Shown: positions 43,116-51,901, numbered from the stretch's first letter. The stretch: DNA of 63,730 bases from Bacillus timonensis (GCF_000285535.1 NZ_HE610989.1:1-63730), one strand, 5' to 3'. Numbers and translations are program-made. The notes: generated by a model from the letters alone, not told the origin.

Positions 43116-44144
43116 ATGACAGAAAAAGGATTTAACATAATGATTTCTGCCGTTATTGGATTCCTTTTATGCTGTGCGGTGTATTTCTATGTAACTGAGG
43201 ACAAAACAAAACCAGTAACATCCACTCCTACTACCGAAGCACCACCAACTCCCCCTCCTGCCAACACAAAAGAGGAAAACAAACCGCCACCAGCAAACGA
43301 ACAAGATAATAAAAACCAAGAGAAAGACCATGAAAAAAACCAAAACAATGAGAAAAATCAGCAAAAAGAGGAAGATAAAAACAAAGATGAGAATTCTCAG
43401 CAAAAAGAAGAAGATAAAAATAAAGAAGAGAATTCTCAACAAAAAGAGGAAGATAAAAACAACGAAAAAGCAAAACCAAGTGATAAACTCCCTGAAATCG
43501 TTTGGGGAATTGACTCAGCAAGTGAAACGACAAAGGATTTTTATGCATGTGTAAAAGATAATTTTGGTGACCCAGTTGTATTTGGTCGTTACCTTGGAGA
43601 ACGTGATGGTATCTCCGTAGGACTCACAGCTGAACAAGTGAAAATCATCCATGCTGAAGGTGACTTTATTCTACCAATCTATAATCATTTTAATGACGCT
43701 ACTGGGTATGACAATGGTGTCGCGTATGCAAAGGAAGCCATTCAGCTTGCTGCGGATATAGGAATTCCACAAGGTGTTGCCATTTTTGCAGATATTGAAC
43801 CAGATTATCCAGTCGATTCAGAGTTTATTAAAGGCTGGTTCGATACAATCGAAGAATCAAACTTTAAATCTGGCATTTATGGTGTGTTCGACCCTGAACA
43901 AGCTTTGTTTAAAGCCTATCAAAAAGCAGGAGAAAGCAATGGTGCCATCCTTGAAAAGAACTATATTTGGACAGCCGCACCTAGTATAGGAATTACAGCT
44001 GAAACGAAAGCACCGGAATTTCAACCTTCTGCCCCAGAAGGCGCACTTGCATGGGGCTGGCAATACGGCATAGATTCAGAAACTTGTAACATTGATACCA
44101 ACTTATTTAAACGTGAACTAGTTGATGTTTTGTGGGGACCTTAA
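43116..44144 (+). CDS. Membrane-anchored DUF1906 (glycoside-hydrolase-like) protein
   Basis: 342 residues. A single N-terminal helix (about 8-26, IMISAVIGFLLCCAVYFYV) anchors the protein. A Pro/Thr-rich and then highly charged linker (about 30-125) contains three tandem 13-residue repeats of the type QQKEEDKNKDENS. From about 128 the domain starts WGIDSASETTKDFYACVKDN and includes PIYNHFNDATGYDNG, FADIEPDYPVD and WGWQYGIDSETCNIDTN. That is the DUF1906/Rv2525c-like TIM barrel seen in secreted peptidoglycan-associated proteins. It probably acts on cell-wall glycan; activity unproven. Confidence 0.85.
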   Translation: MTEKGFNIMISAVIGFLLCCAVYFYVTEDKTKPVTSTPTTEAPPTPPPANTKEENKPPPANEQDNKNQEKDHEKNQNNEKNQQKEEDKNKDENSQQKEEDKNKEENSQQKEEDKNNEKAKPSDKLPEIVWGIDSASETTKDFYACVKDNFGDPVVFGRYLGERDGISVGLTAEQVKIIHAEGDFILPIYNHFNDATGYDNGVAYAKEAIQLAADIGIPQGVAIFADIEPDYPVDSEFIKGWFDTIEESNFKSGIYGVFDPEQALFKAYQKAGESNGAILEKNYIWTAAPSIGITAETKAPEFQPSAPEGALAWGWQYGIDSETCNIDTNLFKRELVDVLWGP

Positions 44145-44206
44145 ATTCAATCGAGAAAGAAGAATGGGTTCTGATTTAGGGTGCAAAAAACAAAAAATAT
44201 TAAATT

Positions 44207-44245
44207 AGGCTCTAATTTATCGACTAAATTAGAGCCTTTGTTTTG
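44207..44245 (+). terminator. Terminator of the DUF1906 gene
   Basis: A perfect 13-bp stem AGGCTCTAATTTA/TAAATTAGAGCCT followed by a T-rich tail. Confidence 0.92.
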
Positions 44246-44917
44246 ATTGTTTTATCAATATTAGAGTATAGAAACGTCAATTTAAATAACGTTTTAGACA
44301 TCGGAATTCTTTGTACAAAAGTTTCTGTACGTATGTTATTTACAATGCTTTGACCAGAGACTCCATTTTAATAAGGTGCCTTGTCCTTAATCGAATAACC
44401 AACAAAAAGTAAAATAAGCGGAGGTTTTTCGGTTAGATCCAAAATGAGGCTCGTTTTAGGGTATATAAGGGAAGGTTTTCCGATTATCCAAAGCAAAATC
44501 GCTCATTTTCGAATTTCTGGAGTCAATAGCCGGAATCTCTCCGTCTATATAAGACTTTTTTTATCATAATTACTAATTACGCGCAATGTCTCCGTCTATT
44601 TATCAACTCGGGTGCTTAACCTGATTTCTTTACCGAAAAAAGCAGACAGTTTTGATCCTAGTTTAGGGAATCAGCAGCCTTGATATATGAAGGAAGAGAC
44701 GTATTCCTATTCATAAGTCAATTCTTGTGTCTTTTTATAAGGTTGCACCCGAAAAAGGAACCCTTTATGTTTTTTCTATTCGTTTTTCTATTCCAATTTA
44801 GGATTCATTTGCGATGATTTTTATAGTGTTAAAAGCTTTAATATTTATAGCGTTATTTTGCTATTTGCAATCGATACAAAATCGGCTAATTCGATTACTC
44901 ATGCTTCTTTCTATTAA
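44246..44917. repeat. Gene-free 670-bp region with diverged ~50-bp repeats
   Basis: No frame with a start and ribosome site is convincing. Around 44410-44560 there are at least two loose repeats about 50 bp apart: AATAAGCGGAGGTTTTTCGG (44413) and TATAAGGGAAGGTTTTCCGA (44463). They are followed by GCCGGAATCTCTCCGTC and TATATAAGAC. This style of repeat is common in Bacillus intergenic DNA. The rest is AT-rich without structure that I can identify. Confidence 0.4.
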
Positions 44918-45286
44918 TTAGCTATTCGACTGCTGCATGTAAACTTCTTCATACGGTTGAACGATGACAAAGCCATCTCCTTCAAATCTCATTTGAATTG
45001 ACTCGCCACTACCTCTTCCGACGAAGGTTTTAAATGAAATATCTGTTTGAAATTCAGGTTGTAGATTTCCAGACCACGCAACCGTTGCATTTGGATCCGT
45101 TACAACCGGCTTTCCTGGTGTTACCCGCAATGTGAGTGGCTCATAATGAGTCGTGATTGCTAGCATCCCACTTCCTTGACACCTAACATTAAACAATCCA
45201 CCGGCCATCATTCCTGCGATTCGCTTCATAAGCTTAATTTCGTGTTTTAAGGATGGTTCAAAGGCTAGAAGATCATTTCCATTCAC
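44918..45286 (-). CDS. AIM24-family protein, C-terminal part (split by frameshift)
   Basis: 122 residues reading NGNDLLAFEPSLKHEIKLMK, then GSGMLAITTHYEP and GRGSGESIQMRFEGDGFVIV, the C-terminal half of AIM24/TIM-barrel-like DUF124 proteins. The first half lies in the frame ending at 45283. The frames join perfectly if one A is added to the A6 run at 45322-45327 (then KKIIILHLQDEAIYVNGNDL continues). The whole protein, 44918-45612, would be about 230 residues, normal for the family. Function in bacteria unknown. Confidence 0.8.
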   Translation of the reverse strand: MNGNDLLAFEPSLKHEIKLMKRIAGMMAGGLFNVRCQGSGMLAITTHYEPLTLRVTPGKPVVTDPNATVAWSGNLQPEFQTDISFKTFVGRGSGESIQMRFEGDGFVIVQPYEEVYMQQSNS

Positions 45287-45612
45287 GTAAATCGCTTCGT
45301 CTTGTAGATGAAGGATGATAATTTTTTCCCACTGTCAGCTAAGTACAGTTTCCCCTCCCCGTTTGCTTTCATTAAGGATGCCCCTTCGCCTGTCAATGCT
45401 TTCTTAAACATGCTACCTAAACCATGCTCAAGAATACCCTCACGTTCATACTTAATTTTTCCATTGTAAGCAACCATTGAACCAGCTTTGGCCCATATCA
45501 TGCCATTTAAATTAACCTCTAACATACGAGGTGTCTCTAATTCAAAAAGTCCTTCCCCTTTGTCCTCTTGCTCCGTTTTTTTGATAAATTCCGCAATTGA
45601 ATATTTACTCAT
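45283..45612 (-). CDS. AIM24-family protein, N-terminal part (split by frameshift)
   Basis: About 109 residues: MSKYSIAEFIKKTEQ, then FELETPRMLEVNLNG and IWAKAGSMVAYNGKIKYERE, the standard AIM24 N-terminus with the AGSM.AY motif. After LYLADSGKK the frame leaves the family sequence and stops within 12 codons. See the partner frame at 44918. The ATG at 45612 is preferred to the GTG at 45621. The single-base defect in a homopolymer could be an assembly error or a true mutation. Confidence 0.8.
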   Translation of the reverse strand: MSKYSIAEFIKKTEQEDKGEGLFELETPRMLEVNLNGMIWAKAGSMVAYNGKIKYEREGILEHGLGSMFKKALTGEGASLMKANGEGKLYLADSGKKLSSFIYKTKRFT

Positions 45613-45697
45613 TAACCCCACATCCTTTCGTTAGTTGATTTACGATTGGGCACACAAAAAAGTTTCATAGTGTTAAGAAATTGTAAACTTTCGCATT

Positions 45698-45752
45698 TTG
45701 ACTTTAGGTATTATTTTTCTTATGCTATAATCTCGATATCGAATCCCGATAT
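45698..45752 (+). promoter_or_regulatory. Promoter and inverted-repeat operator of padR-chrA
   Basis: TTGACT (45698-45703), then an extended -10 TGCTATAAT (45723-45731; a -10-like TATGCT at 45721 gives 17-bp spacing). Directly downstream is ATATCG-AATCC-CGATAT (45736-45752), a perfect 6-bp inverted repeat with a 5-bp spacer. It is well placed as a binding site for the PadR protein encoded next. Confidence 0.55.
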
Positions 45753-45785
45753 TGGTTTTTTACATTAACTTGATTGGTGGTAAGT

Positions 45786-46097
45786 ATGTTGGAAGATAAA
45801 ATACTGCGTAAACTTTTTCTTGGGTTTATCCAGATTCACATTTTGCACCATGCAAAGGAACATCCGATATTCGGTGCATGGATGCTCGAAGAACTAACAG
45901 AACATGGATATAACATAAGTTCTGGAACACTGTACCCAATACTCCACAGTATGGAAGCAGATGGCCTTTTAGAAAAAGAAGACAAAAATGTAGAAGGAAA
46001 AATTAGAAAGTATTACACAACCACTACTAAAGGAGAGACTATCTTAAACGAAGCGAGGAACAAAGCTTACGAGCTTTTTAAAGAAATAAAAGATTAA
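45786..46097 (+). CDS. PadR-family transcriptional regulator
   Basis: 103 residues, a winged helix with LGFIQIHILHHAKEHPIFGA, SSGTLYPILHSMEADGLLEK and wing IRKYYTTTTKGE, then a dimerisation helix. The SGTLYPILH motif is diagnostic of PadR. It lies 17 bp before the chromate transporter gene, so it probably autoregulates and represses that operon, relieved by chromate or a related stress. The start at 45786 is preferred over the GTG at 45774. Confidence 0.9.
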   Translation: MLEDKILRKLFLGFIQIHILHHAKEHPIFGAWMLEELTEHGYNISSGTLYPILHSMEADGLLEKEDKNVEGKIRKYYTTTTKGETILNEARNKAYELFKEIKD

Positions 46098-46114
46098 TTA
46101 TAAAGGAGAAAAAA

Positions 46115-47281
46115 ATGAAAAATTTATTGGAGATTCTTCTGGTCTCAACAAGACTTGGATTAACCTCTTTTGGAGGACCTGTCGCACATCTTGGTTACTT
46201 TCACGAAGAATATATTCGTAGAAGAAAGTGGATGGATGAAAAAACGTATGCTGACTTAGTAGCCCTCTGTCAGTTTTTACCCGGACCTGCTAGCAGCCAG
46301 GTGGGAATCGGCATAGGTGTAATGCGAGCTGGCGTACTCGGCGGAATCGTATCCTTTCTTGGGTTTACACTTCCTTCGGTCATTGCACTGATTTTGTTTG
46401 CACTAATTCTCGATGGGCTAGATATTGGTACAGCTGGCTGGATTCATGGCTTAAAATTGGTCGCTGTGGCAGTTGTTGCCCATGCAATTCTTGGGATGGC
46501 GCAAAAGCTTACTCCTGATTTATCAAGAAAAGCACTTGCCCTGTTTGCGTTAGTAGGAACTCTATTATGGCAAACAGCCTTTACACAGGTTGGTGTTATT
46601 CTCATTGCCGCCATCTTGGGATTTGTTTTATATAAGAACCAAGCTGATACTAAAACTACTAATCTACAATTCCCGATATCTCGGAAATTTGCTACTATTT
46701 GCTTATCGTTGTTTTTTGGTTTGCTCATTATTTTGCCGATTTTAAGAGAAGTAACATCCTTAGAATGGGTTGCAATGTTTGATAGCTTTTATCGCTCAGG
46801 ATCACTTGTTTTCGGTGGCGGTCATGTCGTGTTGCCATTGTTAGAACGTGAATTTGTTCCAACAGGATGGCTTAGCGAGGAAGCATTTTTAGCTGGATAT
46901 GGTGCAGCACAGGCTGTTCCGGGACCTCTCTTTACATTTGCAGCGTATCTTGGAGCCGTAATGAATGGATGGCAAGGCGGTTTATTAGCTACTATCGCAA
47001 TTTTCCTGCCAGCGTTCCTACTTATTCTTGGAACACTACCATTTTGGGACTCTCTTCGTCGCAATCCTAAAATTAAAGGGGCTCTTATGGGAGTAAACGC
47101 TGCAGTGGTTGGGATTTTGATTTCTGCCTTTTATCACCCAATATGGACCAGTACCGTATTTGAACCATTTGACTTCGCATTTGCAGCCGTATTGTTCAGC
47201 ATGCTAGTCTATTGGAAACTTCCACCTTGGATCGTTGTGCTGACAGGCGCCATCGGGGGAGCAATTATAAGTATGTTCTAG
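46115..47281 (+). CDS. chrA: Chromate transporter ChrA (CHR family, two-domain form)
   Basis: 388 residues with about 12 helices in two homologous halves. Each half has the CHR signature: LGLTSFGGPVAHLGYFHEEY near 13 and FLPGPASSQVGIGIG near 54; SGSLVFGGGHVVLPLLEREF near 227 and AAQAVPGPLFTFAAYLGA near 263. Members export chromate with ion coupling. It forms an operon with the PadR regulator. The stop codon (47279-47281) overlaps the first copy of the duplicated terminator hairpin created by an inserted element. Confidence 0.92.
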   Translation: MKNLLEILLVSTRLGLTSFGGPVAHLGYFHEEYIRRRKWMDEKTYADLVALCQFLPGPASSQVGIGIGVMRAGVLGGIVSFLGFTLPSVIALILFALILDGLDIGTAGWIHGLKLVAVAVVAHAILGMAQKLTPDLSRKALALFALVGTLLWQTAFTQVGVILIAAILGFVLYKNQADTKTTNLQFPISRKFATICLSLFFGLLIILPILREVTSLEWVAMFDSFYRSGSLVFGGGHVVLPLLEREFVPTGWLSEEAFLAGYGAAQAVPGPLFTFAAYLGAVMNGWQGGLLATIAIFLPAFLLILGTLPFWDSLRRNPKIKGALMGVNAAVVGILISAFYHPIWTSTVFEPFDFAFAAVLFSMLVYWKLPPWIVVLTGAIGGAIISMF

Positions 47282-47520
47282 ACTACCTATCAGGTAGTCT
47301 CAGACTGTTGACAAACGCTCGCATACTGTGTTGCTTGCCTCCCTCGTTGCGCTCATTCGGCAACTTCTATTCGCGTCTTCGCTCAGCTGCGCTCCTTGTC
47401 TGACAAGCGTTTACAAGACAGTCTGGTTATTGAATCTATTTGTAGATATTCTTTATAATTCGTGTAGACAAAGTCAGTACTGACTTTATCTACACTCTGA
47501 GACTACCAATCAGGTAGTCT
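47280..47520 (+). mobile_element. 199-bp structured element inserted in, and duplicating, the chrA terminator (copy B)
   Basis: The hairpin AGACTACC...GGTAGTCT occurs at 47280-47300 and again at 47500-47520 (21 bp, one mismatch). Only the second is followed by a T-rich tract. Between them, 47301-47499 is a 199-bp unit roughly 85-88% identical by eye to copy A at 4364-4562, with the same ends (CAGACTG and CTCTG). It has the same inverted repeat (47301-47319 with 47406-47425) and the same palindrome (47464-47493). Both copies have the same orientation relative to the upstream gene. Confidence 0.75.
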
Positions 47521-47535
47521 ATTTTATATATATCC

Positions 47536-48279
47536 TTATTCCTCCTCATCCTCTCGAAACAGCTCATTCAAAAACCGTTCCCGTCGGTTCAAAAACCCAA
47601 TCGTTATCTGATAATGCTCGGTCTCCTCATACGCAATTTCCTCTATCGGTGATGTATCAAAATTATAAATTTGTGCACCTGGATACCCGAGTAAAATCGG
47701 TGAATGAGTGGCTATGATAAACTGGGCATCTCCCCTTCTTGACAGGTCGTGGATGACTCGTAAAAATGCAAGTTGCCGTGCTGGGGATAGAGCCGCCTCA
47801 GGCTCATCTAACAAATAAATACTCCGTTCACCAAAGCGATTTACAAAAAGTGATAAAAATGACTCACCATGTGATTGCTCATGAAGCGATTTTCCGCCAT
47901 ATCCCTCATAGTTAAATGTTGGATCCTCTTTAGCTAATTGATCCAAATGTGAGGCAAAATGAAAAAAGCTTTCCGCTCGTAAAAAGAAACCTTGATTGAC
48001 CTTTGGCATCCATGAAAGCCGAATATATTCACTTAAGGCTGGTGTAGCATCTTCAAACTCGTAGGAATTATTCCTTCCCCCACCCCCACTATTAAATCCA
48101 CATTGGTGGGCAATAGCCTCAAGCAAAGTGGACTTGCCAGACCCGTTTTCACCTACAAAAAAGGTAACAGGCTCATGAAAGTTAAGTTGATCAAGCCTTC
48201 TAATACTTGGAATTGAAAAAGGATACTCCCTCATATTTGGCATTTTTTCAGAAAGTAATTTCACACTTCGCAAAAACAT
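47536..48279 (-). CDS. AAA-family ATPase of the ABC/SMC-like type
   Basis: A 247-residue cytosolic ATPase: Walker A GENGSGKSTLLEA near 45, a signature-like SHGESFLSLF near 141, Walker B IYLLDEPEAALSP near 157 and the His switch IATHSPILLG. The compact form without a transmembrane or coiled-coil partner matches the widespread YbeZ-unrelated AAA_15/AAA_21-type ATPases of unknown role. Some family members belong to defence systems, but no nuclease or partner gene is adjacent here. Confidence 0.8.
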   Translation of the reverse strand: MFLRSVKLLSEKMPNMREYPFSIPSIRRLDQLNFHEPVTFFVGENGSGKSTLLEAIAHQCGFNSGGGGRNNSYEFEDATPALSEYIRLSWMPKVNQGFFLRAESFFHFASHLDQLAKEDPTFNYEGYGGKSLHEQSHGESFLSLFVNRFGERSIYLLDEPEAALSPARQLAFLRVIHDLSRRGDAQFIIATHSPILLGYPGAQIYNFDTSPIEEIAYEETEHYQITIGFLNRRERFLNELFREDEEE

Positions 48280-48433
48280 TAAACATCACCACGCTATCAT
48301 ACTACTTCCATTTTAACACGATTACCTGGTTCTTCCACCTATTTCCGCACCCATTAGGATGGCTATATCTTGATAATATCCTTTATCCATGATAAGATTC
48401 TAAAAATTTATCCTTTTTTAGGAGGCTGGACAA

Positions 48434-48955
48434 ATGAGATATGTTACGCTAACAGACATCTATAATCATCGGATTGCGCAAAAGTACCTGTCTCGTTCGG
48501 GAAAGGCTCACGCCATTGCATGTGCTTACCACGCATTTAAAATGGCCAAGCAACAGAATGTTTCAGTTGATCTTGCTACAAAGGCAGCATTGCTTCATGA
48601 TATGGGGCATTACACTTGGTATAAAAATGGAAAATGGGATTACAGGATGTACAAGGAAAATGACATACACGCCATTAAGGGGGCAGAACGTGCTCATAAA
48701 TTATTAATTCGATTAGGTGAAAATCCCAAGTATGCCAAGGATATTGCCTATGCGATTTTATTCCACACGGATTCCTATATTGAGGAAGGCTTTATCAAAC
48801 GTACTCCGCTTCAAGCTATCACAAAGCTTGCTGATGAAATGGATGAAGAAGAAGGCGGACTACACCACTATCGTCAAATCGATGAGGAAAAAGCAAGGAA
48901 AATGATTGCCAGATTAGATGCATTAGTTGAGGAAGAAATAGACAACCCACAATAA
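48434..48955 (+). CDS. HD-domain phosphohydrolase
   Basis: 173 residues with the HD metal-binding pattern: H in KAHAIACAYHAFKMA, LLHDMGHYT near 53, and LFHTDSY with D near 115. Resembles small HD hydrolases of the YfbR/YqeK style that act on nucleotides or phosphodiesters. The substrate is not predictable. Strong TTAGGAGG site before the start. Confidence 0.82.
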   Translation: MRYVTLTDIYNHRIAQKYLSRSGKAHAIACAYHAFKMAKQQNVSVDLATKAALLHDMGHYTWYKNGKWDYRMYKENDIHAIKGAERAHKLLIRLGENPKYAKDIAYAILFHTDSYIEEGFIKRTPLQAITKLADEMDEEEGGLHHYRQIDEEKARKMIARLDALVEEEIDNPQ

Positions 48956-48988
48956 AAGCGTTGATCCCTAAACAGGACCAACGCTATA
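48953..48988 (-). terminator. Terminator of corA
   Basis: AGCGTTG/CAACGCT stem with partial inner pairing, followed on the minus strand by TTTTATT, just past the corA stop. Confidence 0.7.
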
Positions 48989-48992
48989 CATA

Positions 48993-49931
48993 CTAGAAGA
49001 ACCGTTTCTTCCAAAAGATATAGGCTGTTATACTTGATAAAATGAACGATATCGTAATTGCAATTAAAAACGAATATTGATATTCCTGAAACGGAATTGA
49101 AACGTTCATTCCATAAAAACTCGCCACCATGGTAGGCAATGACAAAATAATTGTAATCGATGTTAAGAACTTCATTACAATGTTTACATTGTTGGAAATC
49201 ACAGACGCAAAGGCATCCATCATCCCACTTAGAATAGACGTATGTGTTTCCGCCATTTCAATCGCCTGTTGATTTTCAATGATGACATCCTCTAGTAATT
49301 CCTGATCATCTTCGTACATTTTCAAATAATTACTTTTCAACATTTTTTGCATGACAATATTATTTGATTTCAAGGATGTTGTAAAATATACTAAACTTTT
49401 TTCAAAGTTTAACAGTGAAAAAAGTTCTTTATTTTTCATAGATTGATGCAATTCTTTTTCAATCATATCTGTTTTTTTACTAATTTGCTTTAAGTATCTA
49501 AGATATAGGGTTGCCATTGAATAAAGAATTTGGAAAGCAAACCTTGTTCTTTTAAACGTAAAAAAGTTTTTGATTTTCCCCTCTGAAAAACTATGAAAAA
49601 TTGGATTATCCTTTAAACAAACCGTTACAAAACAGTTTTTTGCAATAATGATACCAAGTGGAATCGTATCATAAATCGGAATCTCATTTTCATCCATTGA
49701 CACGGAAGGAATATTGACAATGATTAAAATATGTTCACCGTCTTTTTCAATCCTTGAACGTTCTTCCTCGTCCAAAGGGTCTTTAATAAATTCAAGCGGG
49801 ATTTCTAATTCTGTTGTGATTTTATTAATTTCTTGTTCTGATGGAGCAATTAAGTTAATCCAGCAACCATTTGAAATCGTAGTTGTTTCCTGTAACTTCC
49901 CCTGCTCGTTGGATAGATAAATATTTAACAT
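48993..49931 (-). CDS. CorA-family magnesium/divalent-cation channel
   Basis: 312 residues. A large cytoplasmic N-terminal domain and a long helix lead to two C-terminal membrane helices (about 250-272 and 288-308) separated by the selectivity loop SFYGMNVSIPF, containing the invariant GMN. Homopentameric magnesium uptake is expected. AGGAGG before the start. A 40-residue protein gene lies 31 bp upstream on the same strand and is probably cotranscribed. Confidence 0.93.
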   Translation of the reverse strand: MLNIYLSNEQGKLQETTTISNGCWINLIAPSEQEINKITTELEIPLEFIKDPLDEEERSRIEKDGEHILIIVNIPSVSMDENEIPIYDTIPLGIIIAKNCFVTVCLKDNPIFHSFSEGKIKNFFTFKRTRFAFQILYSMATLYLRYLKQISKKTDMIEKELHQSMKNKELFSLLNFEKSLVYFTTSLKSNNIVMQKMLKSNYLKMYEDDQELLEDVIIENQQAIEMAETHTSILSGMMDAFASVISNNVNIVMKFLTSITIILSLPTMVASFYGMNVSIPFQEYQYSFLIAITISFILSSITAYIFWKKRFF

Positions 49932-49962
49932 GATGTATACCTCCTCTTTTTTATCGAGGAAG

Positions 49963-50085
49963 TCAAAAATCTCTGCCAGTTAAAGTTGAATCTTTACTTG
50001 TATGCCAACTTCGTTTATTAGGATCATTGATGACTTCCCCTCTTTTCGACGCGGGATCAGGGTCGTTACACAAATGACTACTCAT
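49963..50085 (-). CDS. Small protein encoded just upstream of corA (40 aa)
   Basis: A 40-codon frame MSSHLCNDPDPASKRGEVIN...DSTLTGRDF with a strong AAAAGGAG site seven to eight bases before its ATG (50083-50085). Hydrophilic, with one Cys and one Trp, and no membrane segment. It ends 31 bp before corA and lies in the same transcription unit. I recognise no family. It may be an independent small protein or a leader whose translation influences corA. Confidence 0.6.
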   Translation of the reverse strand: MSSHLCNDPDPASKRGEVINDPNKRSWHTSKDSTLTGRDF

Positions 50086-50345
50086 AAAAATTCAACTCCT
50101 TTTTTATGTAAAATGAATACCACAATATTTTACTCGAAAACTCGCGGTTTGTAACTATTTGATTTTTGCCAGTCAAAAATTTAGGCTGTTTGCGTAAACT
50201 TTGTTGGTATTGAAATAATTGATTTCCGCTGCAATCAATAGGTTTGTTTTACTAATAGCAACAATCTTTTAGTAAAGAGCAAAAGTATAACAAAAATGCC
50301 CGAGAAAAGTTATTTACAAACCTTCTCCCGGACCTTGGATTATTC

Positions 50346-51590
50346 TTATATCGCCCAATCCCCATTTCGGAAGATTGGAACCACTGTACCATCTTGTTTG
50401 ATACCGTCAATATCCATTTCACTTGAGCCAATCATAAAATCAACGTGAACCGTTGACACGTTTAATCCACTCTCTTTAAGTTCATTTTCATTCATTTTCG
50501 TGCCACCTTGAAGATTTGTCGGATAGGCTGCTCCGATTGCAAGGTGATTTGATGCATTTTCATCAAATAATGTATTGAAAAATGTAATGCCTGACTGTGA
50601 AATCGGTGATGGATCTGGCACTAATGCAACCTCTCCTAATCCTGTTCCACCCTCGTTATCAAATACTAATTTTTTCATAATTTCATCCCCAGTTTCTGCG
50701 GAGATGTCAACAATTTTTCCATCTTTAAACTGTACTTCAATGCCTTCAATTAATGTACCAGCGTAACTTAATGGCTTCGTACTACGAACCACTCCATCCA
50801 TACGAGTTGTATCTGGAGCCGTGTACACCTCTTCAGTAGGCATGTTTGCAATAAATTCTTCTCCCTTTGGGTTATAGCTTTTCGCACTTTCCCATATATG
50901 GTTTTTCGGCAGCCCAAGTTTTAAATCTGTCCCTGGTGCACGATAGTGAAGGGCATCGAACTGGATTTCATTTAATTTTGCTGCTTTTTCATTTAAGATT
51001 TTTGTATGCTCTTCCCACGCAGCTACTGGATCATCCTCATACACTCGGCATGTTTTAAAAATTTGATCCCAAAGCGCATCCACCTGCTCCTCAGATGTTG
51101 CGAGGTTAGGGAAAACTTTAGCGGCCCATCCCGCTCCTGCGGCAGCAGCAACCGTCCATTTTAAATCATTGTTTTGTGTCGCAACTCGTTGTGCTTTGAA
51201 AGCCTTCGCAGCTTTGTTCTGATATGCAGATATTTTAGCAGGGTCAACCCCACTTAAAAACCCTGGGTCACTTGAAACTATAGAAAGACGACATACCTTA
51301 TGGTTTAAAACATGGTCGTCAGATTCTTGAATTTCATACTCAGGTATATCAGTTAACACCTCTTCAGGCTGGTGTAAATAATGCTCTTTTGTGATTTCAT
51401 CGTCCGACCATTTCACAATTACCTTTTCTGCTCCGAGTGCATAAGCCTCTTTTGTAACAAGTCGAGCAAGTGGAGCTTGATCAACTGTGATTGTCATTTT
51501 TACCCAATCACCTTTTTGCACATTTAGACCATTTGCTACTAAAAGCTTCGCATACTTTTGTAAATTCGCTTCAAAATTTGGAAGAACCAT
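50346..51590 (-). CDS. ampS: Aminopeptidase AmpS (M29 family)
   Basis: A 414-residue metallopeptidase that removes N-terminal residues from peptides in the cytosol. Landmarks: FEANLQKYAKLLVANGLNVQ at the start, a central LHYRAPGTDLKLGLPKNHIW, NMPTEEVYTAPD with the metal-ligand Glu, DNEGGTGLGEVALVPD, and the C-terminal HVDFMIGSSEMDIDGI. The length matches M29 peptidases. Preceded by GGGGG. Monocistronic. Confidence 0.94.
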   Translation of the reverse strand: MVLPNFEANLQKYAKLLVANGLNVQKGDWVKMTITVDQAPLARLVTKEAYALGAEKVIVKWSDDEITKEHYLHQPEEVLTDIPEYEIQESDDHVLNHKVCRLSIVSSDPGFLSGVDPAKISAYQNKAAKAFKAQRVATQNNDLKWTVAAAAGAGWAAKVFPNLATSEEQVDALWDQIFKTCRVYEDDPVAAWEEHTKILNEKAAKLNEIQFDALHYRAPGTDLKLGLPKNHIWESAKSYNPKGEEFIANMPTEEVYTAPDTTRMDGVVRSTKPLSYAGTLIEGIEVQFKDGKIVDISAETGDEIMKKLVFDNEGGTGLGEVALVPDPSPISQSGITFFNTLFDENASNHLAIGAAYPTNLQGGTKMNENELKESGLNVSTVHVDFMIGSSEMDIDGIKQDGTVVPIFRNGDWAI

Positions 51591-51901
51591 TTTATAACCC
51601 CCATAAATATTATGTATATGACCATACTAGCATACATTTTTTTAAAAATACTAGTGAATCAGTAACCCTTTAGTGGATTTGACATATTCTAAATATCCCT
51701 TTAAACAAGTAAGCATATACATACAAGCCTTCTTTTTAACCATTTATTCGGAAATCATGTATAGCTCACCTTTTTTATAGAATTCGTAGTCTTATCAATC
51801 ATATCTATTAAAAGCAAAATTGTAAAAAATCCAATTACCCCTACCCATCGTATCAAAAAAAGCGCTCATTCCTTATCGAACGAACGCTTAATGTATATCG
51901 T
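51591..51901. other. Gene-free interval between ampS and the DUF2935 gene
   Basis: AT-rich, without an open frame that I can support. Near its right end (about 51852-51890) an imperfect hairpin built from AAGCG and CGCTT arms is followed by seven T on the minus strand and is the likely terminator of the DUF2935 gene. Confidence 0.5.

Noticed and set aside
47536-48279. AAA ATPase as part of a defence system
   Set aside because: No nuclease, reverse transcriptase or other typical partner is adjacent; neighbours are housekeeping genes and the gene stands alone.
50100-50340. Magnesium (M-box) riboswitch upstream of corA
   Set aside because: No extended set of paired helices or terminator/antiterminator could be traced in the 260-bp gap.
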